Source: Psilocybe azurescens
Taxonomy: Eukaryota; Basidiomycota; Agaricomycetes; Agaricales; Agrocybaceae
Length of the DNA: 64,000 bases
Direction: 5' to 3'
NCBI GenBank assembly: GCA_023853785.1
Contig: JAJIRX010000622.1
Span: forward strand, 1,364,001-1,428,000
Of the stretch, positions 55,828 to 64,000 are shown one piece after another (positions within the stretch are counted from its first letter, which is position 1; each line of letters begins with the position of its first letter). The position numbers were made by a program, and so were the translations under genes. The notes beneath the pieces were generated by a model. That model ran no database searches and had not been told where the DNA came from. It saw only the letters and a program-made list of their open reading frames with translations.

Positions 55828-57623
55828 ATGCAATCGAATGATGTCCGAGACAACACCGGCGTTGATACTTTTTCATTTCTTCGAAAAGAGTCGCTAGACA
55901 TCTTTAACCGTCTCCACTCCATTGGAGAAGATATAGCCTTCGTAGGACAAGTTCGAAGGGCCTATCCCACAATACCACTTCTACGTGTGTATCGTTTGTC
56001 GTGACGGAAGTGCACCTAGACTGACTAGACATGTATGCAGCCAATCTGAGATGCGGATCGTGGTACGCCGATCCAAAAATTGTAGGCCTACAAACACTTT
56101 GCCGCTTTGTCCTCAATGCCGAAGGCGAATGTCGTAGTCCGCAAACAGCCCAGCTTATTTCAAATCTACCGACGGCCATTTCAACAATTGGTCCTTTAAC
56201 TTACGACGTTCCAATCTTCACTTGCTGCCTCTGATAATGGAAGGTAACGGGTATAGAAGCTCACATTGATTTTACAGAAATCGGCTTTACTGATATGATA
56301 TCTACGACCTTAGCCTGATACTGGTCGACTCTACGCGCTCAGGGAAAAGGATTCCGGATGCGCTCTCCAAAACGATCCCAATTTGGTGTGCGGTCATCAA
56401 CCGTGCTTTACTCATCTTACACCCAGAGCTAACAAATGATGAAGCAAAGTCTACTTGGGATGATGCTTTATACACCCCTCCTTCGGCTGTGAGCAGGCAG
56501 GAGCATAGTCAAATTGAACAACGTCTCGATGACTGGGCTAAGTCGCTCGCGGTAATATATTCGTTAACGAATTAAATGAAGAATGCTAAACAGTTGACAG
56601 AATTCTTCATTCTGCCTTCCTATCTTGCCTGCTCCCCTTAGGCCCGTTTGGATCACACCTGGAACTACAACATATCCAGAACTGCCTACAAAACAAAGCA
56701 GTCATAATGGTTTCCTTCCCGTCGTCTGTTTATCTGCTTCCAAACAAATCGAACAAGGCGTTGAAAGGCGCTCAAGTGGATTTTCCTACGTTCAAGGATC
56801 TGGAGATGACCATGAACTCTGGGGAATGGTCTGTACTTACCACCTAGTCTTCTTACCCTATTTGACCTTGACGTTCTTTCATTTGTTGCAGGGTTTAACC
56901 CCTGAAATGTTTTGGGCACACCACGACGAACTTTTAGAAGCGCAGAGACATCAGCTTCCTGAGCTTGTGTCTCGAGTTGTATCCACGCAGGCATCACTTT
57001 CCAAACGAGAAGCTTCTTTTCCAACGCCTGTGACCAAAGTCGATGGACGACTCCTCATATGTACCATCTCAGAAGTACCAGAGCCCACAGCACAAGAAAA
57101 GTCAGAACAGGGAAATGTTGCCTACTTGATCCTTACCCCGTCTGCCAACCAGGGAGGCATCTTCGACGATCTTGAAATCATACATTTATCTGGCCCCTGG
57201 CAAAAGGGGCCAAACAGAATTTTTGCAGTCGATATTACCCAAATCCATGGACTTTATTCGTGAAAACTTAGCTCAAGGGAGGCGTGTTTGCATTGCTTGC
57301 GAATCAGGAAAAGATTACAGCGTGGGCGTTGTACTAGCCGCTCTTCAATCATTTTTCATGGATGAAGGGAAGTTAGCTCCATTGAAACCAAAATCAGATG
57401 ATATTCAAAAAGACACTTCAATAAACCGTAAGCTACAAATCCATTTTGTATCTTCCTTCTGATGCTCGAGTCGTCCGCAGAAGTCGACAAAAATTCAATT
57501 CGTACTCGACTTGAATGGATAATAGCAAGCCGCCCACAAGCCAACCCTTCTCGGACGACATTGAAACGGGTCAACGAGTTTTTATTAACACCTTCCTCTT
57601 TCCGTGTGGCCTCCAAGCCATAG
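55828..57623 (+). CDS. RIT1: Initiator tRNA A64 2'-O-ribosylphosphate transferase
   Basis: Adds a 2'-O-ribosyl phosphate at A64 of initiator tRNA-Met in fungi and plants, keeping it out of elongation. Start MQSNDVRDNTGVDTFSFLRK, then IFNRLHSIGEDIAFV and, after an intron, PNLRCGSWYADP, the family block. Next come STDGHFNNWSFNLRRSNLHL, LIVDSTRSGKRIPDALSKTI, PIWCAVINRALL, RPVWITPG, VQGSGDDHELWGMGLTP and FWAHHDEL. The C-terminal phosphatase-like domain carries VCIACESGKDYSVGVVLA and LKRVNEFLLTPSSFRVASKP, with stop at 57621-57623. The 3' end lies only 36 bp from the stop of RIM13 on the opposite strand. Confidence 0.9.
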
Positions 57624-57659
57624 ATCGTAGATTTGCGGCGACATATGCAAGAACAAGAG

Positions 57660-60600
57660 TCACCGGAAACGAGTTCTTTCCACCTCCTGTACAGTGAATC
57701 CTGCCACGTTCGAATAAACGATCATCCGAAACCCAAGCTCTACCCCAGGATTGTAGGTTGACGGGACAACGTAATACTTTCCAGTTGAAAGAGTAGTGGG
57801 CTGTGTCGCAACGCCAGCAATGCTATCATCGTATGCTCCAGAAGTCGTTACATGTTTTTGGCGCTCTAAGGAAGTTGCGACGCCGTCCTTCGAACCCGGA
57901 TACGTGGCTAGATTAAGGGCAGTGGCTGTCGATGGTTGAAGTAGTTGAAGACGAATTCTGCTCCCTGGATTAGCTATAATGCTTTCGTAGCTGACCTATG
58001 TAAACTCACATTACTCGTGCCGTCGAAGGAATCTCTAACTCGAATATCGGATTTTGCGAGTACCTGCCAAAGGATGGTCCACCTGCCGCTGTTTCTCCCT
58101 CCCTTCATTACCTGATTTCAGATGTTATCGCCTTGAAATTAGACAGAAGACATACCAAGATCCGCGGATGACCTTACTATACATTCCCGCACCTTCTTGC
58201 GGTATGGGCCTTAGATCAAATGGATGGGAAGATTCAACTTTCAATGAAAATGGACCCATTTGATGTGGTTCAAATGTCGAAGCGACAACGGTGTATTCTC
58301 CAGCTAAAAATATGCTTCAGCTAGACAGAGCGGATTGACCAAACGTACAAAACTAACCAGTAATGCTCTCTGCGATTCTGGCTAGACCATAGCTATACGC
58401 ACCGGAAGTACCTACTAGATCCTTTGCAGCGAGTCTAACAGTATTGCAATGTTAGCCTGAAAGCACATAACGGAAATTGGATTACACACTCGGATACACG
58501 TCGACCTTGTGACCACACCACGGCTACGTTGACCGGAATATCTCTTTTGGTTTGAACAGTAAGTGTTATCTTCGCTTTGTTTTGCACGCCATTCATTTTG
58601 TCCGTAGAAGCTTGAACTGGGTGGACAGTTAACTGGTACTGGGGATTCACCATGAAGCTCGGGTACGTGTAATTACCACCGCCCGTTTTAGAAGTGAAGG
58701 ATCCTTCTAGCTTTCGGGGCAAAGCTGATAAGTTTATGAATTGGCAACAAAAGAGGGGAAGAATACCTTTTCGATGAACGGAGGAGTTGAATTGTTTTCA
58801 AGCCATGATATGTTCACGCTGGCTTTCGCATACGCAGTTAAAGTAAAACCCACTTCACGAGCTTCACCGTCGCATGATGCAAAGATGGATAAAACCCCGG
58901 ACCGTTGAGACCTGGGTATGCGGGTCCTGGACTATAAATAGCCTTCTCATGGCTAGGGCTTAAAGGTAGATAATTCATACGTACAAGGATGTGCGTGCTG
59001 TTTGTATATGTTCCCTGTTCTTGTCAACAAAAAGGCACGTCATAACAAAAAAACTCCCTACTTTCGTAAAGAGAAGTCTCTTATTATCGATTATATGGGC
59101 CTCTTTGCTTTGATCTTCCACCTCCACCCGTAGGGCGATAAATTCCGACGTTTGGTGAGTGTTAACGACGTGCCTTGTCAGCAGTATCCATATTTCCTCA
59201 TCCATTTGGCTATCGTTGGTGAATTCGATGTATGCTTGACGAGACCCTGGAAGAGAAACGTCATCATTAACGACGCTAGGACAAGTTGAAACAGAATAAA
59301 AGTACCATCATCGTCGCTGGAGCCGCGTTTCCACATTCTGTGTAACGACAATGAATAAAATGTCATTCACAGGCCTTCCATAAAAACATACCCATGAAAG
59401 GTCAAGGTTTTCTGCCACATAACAGGATCCCAACTCAGATAAACTCCATCAAATATATTTAACACCTCAGACCATGGTATCTGTAGGGCTCCTTTTTGGT
59501 TGTAAGAACGTGAAAAAGGAAAGAAAAGAAAATTTGTGGACACACGGGAGGGTTCCGCTACGGAATCGTTGTTACGAACCCAAGAGTCTAACACCGTAAA
59601 GATTCGACCCTCTTCTGTTTCGTATGCGTCTATGGAACAGTCAGTCTTGTGCACAGCATTGCATTTAAATGCAAAGTACCTATGACTGCATAACTGTGCG
59701 AAGGCAGGAATGACACGTTTTCCCACTGAATGTAAGGTGACGGTCCAGTCCCAAGAGTGATAACACAATGGCCTGTTATCGTCAGCGATGGTGATAAAAA
59801 TCAGTAGCCCATTTAAGTACCAGCTGAGAATCCTTTTTCTATCCTTTCCCATGTTCTTTCCCTCTCAAATGTGGAACTGAGGTCAAAGCAGTTTTTAGTA
59901 AGCGCCACGTTTCAGATAATAAGAACGTACCTTTTGATTTCAATATGTTCAGGTATCCAACCAGCAAGAGCACTGAAATTGAATGGTACATTTTATCAAT
60001 GATACAGAAAAAAAGCAAAGGAGTTCCAATATACGCACTGTAGATCAATACTTGAATTCCTATGAAACACAATTGAGGCATTGAGTGTGTTTTACTGTCG
60101 AAAGAATTGGGATCACTAACGATCCAGGGAAATCGTATCCTCCCATTAACTTCATATACTTTCCTCAACGTCAGAAACAGCACGTATAGAATGAATATGA
60201 AACTCACAGCTTTTTCTAGAAGACTTGGCCACAAAGTCTCGTTTGATACACCACCAGTCGTGGCATCCGAAGGAGAAGGCAAGACTGACATACACATTAA
60301 CGTGTCTTTATCAGGATGAAATGGTAGTTGATCGTCGATGACTGAAGATCCTTAGTTATTAAAATTTCGATCAACTTAATTAGTATGCACCTATCTAGAT
60401 GATATTTAGACGGTGTGAATATAGAAGCAGTCATTATCGTCTCAAGTTCACGTACCCGACGCCATCCACCGTTGAATAAAACGCGGACATCGTATCGGCC
60501 GTCCATGCTGTTGGCAGTCGGGTAAGAGTTCTGTCGAAACTCAGAGGCACTGTGAATCGACGATTCAAGCTTAGACGTAGTTAGCATCAAGCTGGTATTC

Positions 60601-61455
60601 TAGTTCGCTCGACGTACAGATGAACCAAATCTGCGGCTGTGTTCAAGACAGACCGATATCGAGGCACAAACGGAGCAATCAGTGACAATATGTTGAAGAA
60701 TTTCTTGCGGTAGAATACGTTGCTGTCTTGAAGTGGGAGCCATAGAGATGGTAGAGCTATGCCAAACACTTTGAGTATGAGTCCGCATTATTTAGCGAGT
60801 TAGATACTTACTTTGGACGGCGCCATATAGGCGAGACCTTTTCTTGTTCGGGAGAAAGTTTGGGTTGACCATCCGGATCGCTGAACAGTGCCCCGAAAAG
60901 CATGAACGTTAAGTTGGTTCCAAATAAAAATAAAAACTGACGTATAGGTAGACGAATGTGTCCTTTTAATGACAACTGGATCATCCCACAAAGGAAAGAA
61001 GAGTCCGTTGATGTTGCCTCCTTTGCTGAGCACATAAAACTGTTCCTCTGCGGTAACTTGAATGAATGTATCAATAAACTGCTTCAAAACGTACGAGGTG
61101 AAAAGTGGTTAATGCCAATGGGAGTCAATTTCATGTCCGTCGCCGGTGTGCAGGTTTGATCAGATATTGAAGTTACGCCTCCTCTAGGTTTTTCGATGAA
61201 TCTTTTGATCTTTTCAGCTCTTTCCAAGGCTTTGGCGGCATTCGTCTTCCATTTCTGTTTAGTCTTGTCATCCACTGCGGTCGATCGGCTGAGATGAAGG
61301 AAAGACTCTGCAGCTTTAATGTAGAGTCTGAACGCTTGATCGTAGTTCTTAGCAAATTCTGCTTTAGAAGCCTTAGAAGATGTTGCCTGCCCAAGGGGAT
61401 GAATACTCATGATGGATCCTATACGAAGATTTGAATTAGAAGCCCACCTCTGCAT
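57660..61455 (-). CDS. RIM13: Calpain-like cysteine protease RIM13/palB with MIT domain
   Basis: Protease of the fungal ambient-pH (Rim/Pal) pathway that cleaves Rim101/PacC on ESCRT-III scaffolds. Start MQRWASNSNLRIG (61455; an internal Met at 61413 is an alternative). The N-terminal MIT domain has FAKNYDQAFRLYIKAAESF and KALERAEKIKRFIEKP. The calpain core reads VSPIWRRPK, then catalytic Cys in HIVTDCSVCASIS, RVLFNGGWRRV and GYDFPG with a TGWIPE block. The catalytic His comes in SHSYAVIDAYETEE, assembled across an intron. TVLDSWV and LNIFDGVYLSWDP follow. The C-terminus holds two calpain C2-like (domain III) units: QYQLTVHPVQ, NVAVVWSQGRR, SAYSYGLARIAESITAGEY, and a last repeat ending VQEVERTRFR. 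Over ten introns. Confidence 0.9.
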
Positions 61456-62463
61456 CTCGTTCAGAGGATTGCATTATTGCTCCTTTACGATGTACAATAA
61501 ATCAAGAAGAATGCGTCTCAAGCCTTCCGTCTTTTGCACGAAGTCAGCTTGATATGTATAGACGGCCGCCCCTTCGCCGCTCCTGGAGAATCAGTAGACT
61601 TCTTGACGAGTTGTAAAGAAAGCAGAGAAGGTGTTGTTCTGAGTATGTGCCTCAAAACCGAGATACAGTCCAAATAAATTGTGAGAGAGAACCAGTGGTT
61701 GCGGTCGTACTAGTAAAGAATGCAGTGTCTGAAATGACGTTCTAGTCTAGAAGAACGGGGCCGGAAATTCCGGTGTTTCGTTTCACGTTCCCAGGCCGAC
61801 TTCGTCTGGTCGCCCCAATTGTCCATCATCTTAAGTACTACACGGATGCTTGATGGACAAAAATATACGAGCACAAAGAAAATATGCTGCCTAACCCTAT
61901 CCTATATGCTGGCCGCCAAGTCTTGAAGCATCCAGGTGGGCCGCTGTTGACTAAGTATTGGTTGACCTTCTCCGAATGCTTCCGAATGTCGCAAGTTGTG
62001 AAAGCACAAGCTCAACTGTCAGCTAAACTCGTCCCTTTACTGGTGAGTTAGCAATTCTTGCGCATCCAGGAATACTTCGTGGCTGACAAAACATGACTTG
62101 TGTCGACTCCTAATCTATCAGTCAATTAGTAACTAAACAGTTGCGAAACGACTTCATAAGCATGGCTAACCAAATTTCTTGAGGATACCTCCGACGTCAA
62201 CGTAGAAGTAGACCGTTCAATATCGCCATACAGGAATAACTACTAAAAGCGACGAGGCCTTCGAGTCTATCCTGTACTCGAAAACAGGACTTTGTCATGC
62301 AAAGCATTGCTAAAGTGCCGTATCGATAGGAACTGCTTGACTAATGCTGCTTGAATCGTCTTGGGACCAGGAAGACACTGAATTCTGCAGTATAAGAAGA
62401 TTGCTAGACTTGCTAGACTTCCTCACTGCAGCATTAGTTCCTACTTCAAGCTAACTATCAACT
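61456..62463. other. Divergent intergenic region (RIM13 / NmrA-like)
   Basis: About 1 kb between opposed starts. Near 62399-62420 there is a small tandem duplication (TTGCTAGACTTGCTAGACTT). No gene recognised. Confidence 0.5.
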
Positions 62464-63899
62464 ATGTCTCCTACTCAAACAGAAATCTTCATTACGGGTG
62501 TTACTGGTACGATGTCTTTTGTAGTCCCCGTTGATGATTTGCTAACTGATTGTATGCGCAGGTTACATAGGGGTTCTATCCTCTCTCGCTTGCTAGAGCA
62601 TCCAGATCACCGTAGTCACCACATCACTGTACTGGTCCGTTCGGAGGAACGCAGCCATAAATTCCAGGAACTAGGAATAAAATCAGTCACAGGTTCTCTC
62701 AAGGACCTACCCCTTTTAGAAGACCTTGCTGCAAACGCTGACATTGTGATATCAACGGTGGGTCCCTTACCTTACCCATTCATTTGTTGTATCTTGCCTG
62801 AGCGATACATTGATCACTCAAGGCCGACTCGGACGATCTTGACGCAACTCGGGCCATTCTGCAGGGACAGAAGAGATATCACGCATTAACTGGACGTGCC
62901 TCTATATTGATACATACGGTTAGTCCTGTAGCTCACATATTCACATGAGTTGCTGACAATTTTTTATTAGTCTGGCACAGGTGGGGTTCCCCATTCCAGT
63001 CTCGTGTCGACCAATTATCTGACGTTACGGTGTTAGGTGTTCTTACTGATGATGCCGTCGGAAACTATCCGGGCAAGACCATCTACGATGATATGGACCT
63101 GGAACAGATTGAAAGCCTGGCAGATACCCAGCTACACAGGGATGTCGATCTTGAAATTGTTAAAGCCGATAAAGAAGGTAAGATATTCAAAGATTGGCCA
63201 AAGATCTGATATAATGGTGTTCATCAACTTCTAAGGATACATTAAATCATATATTATTTTGCCATCGACCATATACGGCATTGCGAGTGGCCGCATCGCT
63301 GAATTGGGTCTCCAAAACCGCCAGTCCATACAAATTCCAGTATTAATACGGGCCGCGTTGGCTCGTGGCAGGAGTGGAATAGTGGGCGAGGGAAAGAACA
63401 TATGGGTAAATGTTCACATTGATGATAGTAAGCTCTCTTTTGGTGGTTTAAGCGCACTGTTGTCTTACAAGTAGTTCAGTTGCCGACCTCTACATCGTGC
63501 TCTTCAATGCCATCAAATCATCTCCAGACAAAGTTGGGCACGGTCGTGAAGGCTTTTACTTTGGTGAAAACGGAGAGCACACACTCTATCAAGTTGGGAA
63601 GGCAATTGGCGAAGCGCTGGTCAGTCTGGGCAAAACAACCGATCCAGAACCCTCTTCCTTCACTAAAGAAGAGGTTGAAATGTATCTCTTTGTATGTGGA
63701 TGTCCAAGAACTATCATTCTGCGATTTTTGAACTGAACAATATTGACAGGGAAATACGGTCCCATGGGGTACCAACTCTCGTTGTCGCGCCAACAGGTCA
63801 AGACTGATTGGTTGGGCGCCGTCTAAAACGACCAGTGACCTCTTTGCCAGCGTGGGACCCGAGATTGAAACAATTCTGAAAGAACGCGCTACTGCATAG
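62464..63899 (+). CDS. NmrA/SDR-type NAD(P)-binding Rossmann protein (one apparent frameshift)
   Basis: Atypical short-chain dehydrogenase of the NmrA-like/extended group. Start MSPTQTEIFITGVTG; the dinucleotide motif should continue GYIGGSIL after the first intron. Next come SRLLEHPDHRSHHITVLVRS, KSVTGSLKDL, ADIVISTADSDDLDATRAI, RYHALTGRASILIHTSG and VLTDDAVGNYPGKTIYDD. Later are ILPSTIYGIASGRI, NIWVNVHIDDVADLY and EGFYFGENGEHT. The C-terminal RLIGWAPSKTTSDLF leads to stop 63897-63899. The order and spacing fit fungal NAD(P)-binding proteins of this type, with about seven introns. The substrate cannot be told. The G-rich tract at 62571-62574 is one base short of what the fold needs (see findings). 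Confidence 0.78.
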
Positions 63900-64000
63900 A
63901 TTACAGATTAATGTTGGTCTTTTGGAACAAGCCTATGGAAAGTGTTTTCAATCGTAGTCTTTGCGATTCTCTGTATGAGATTGTCATCTGCGCATTTAAA

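Noticed and set aside
57885..57905. GGGTTCGAAGG on the minus strand, B-box-like
   Set aside because: It is in the coding sequence of RIM13 (YPGSKDG), and the bases either side do not pair into a T arm.

Overview
The window is nuclear DNA from a basidiomycete fungus, most likely a mushroom-forming agaricomycete. Genes are split by many short introns (about 50-60 nt, GT-AG, often with a CTGAC/CTAAC branch site). The gene content also points there: a DUF6534 membrane protein, a thaumatin-like/ricin-B lectin fusion, a small Ser/Thr-rich GPI-type secreted protein, a microsomal P450 and an ankyrin/F-box-like protein. There are no operons, CRISPR arrays or rRNA genes, and I found no tRNA gene.

Layout, left to right. 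1-2250: 5' part of a UvrD/SRS2-type helicase (minus strand, runs off the left edge). 3000-17109: vacuolar Ca2+/H+ exchanger (CAX), CTU2/NCS2 tRNA thiolation protein, AIG2-like protein, PPN2-type polyphosphatase, CCX-type cation/Ca2+ exchanger, DUF6534 protein. 18603-30640: paraoxonase-like protein, BQT4-like APSES membrane protein, phosphofructokinase, F-box protein, WSS1 DNA-protein-crosslink protease. 31627-34725: GPI-type secreted protein, then a 2165-bp near-perfect palindromic insertion with 5-bp target duplications. 34911-46205: citrate synthase with a possible peroxisomal signal, GIT1-like transporter, SEM1/DSS1, a low-complexity orphan, a serine hydrolase. 47577-63899: P450, eIF1A, ankyrin-like gene, thaumatin/ricin-B lectin, RIT1, RIM13/palB calpain-like protease, and an NmrA-like Rossmann protein.

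Most genes are unrelated housekeeping functions in alternating orientation, so this is ordinary chromosome rather than a biosynthetic cluster. Loose themes are vacuolar Ca2+/polyphosphate handling (CAX, PPN2, CCX), translation (CTU2, eIF1A, RIT1) and central carbon metabolism (PFK, citrate synthase).

Two things stand out. The first is the long palindromic insertion. The second is that at least five, probably six, genes each need exactly one extra base to keep the family reading frame. One of them is phosphofructokinase. Because all are missing single bases, mostly near homopolymers, I read this mainly as assembly indels rather than decay. Exon boundaries here come from reading splice sites by eye against remembered family patterns. 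Gene outer limits are firmer than internal ones.
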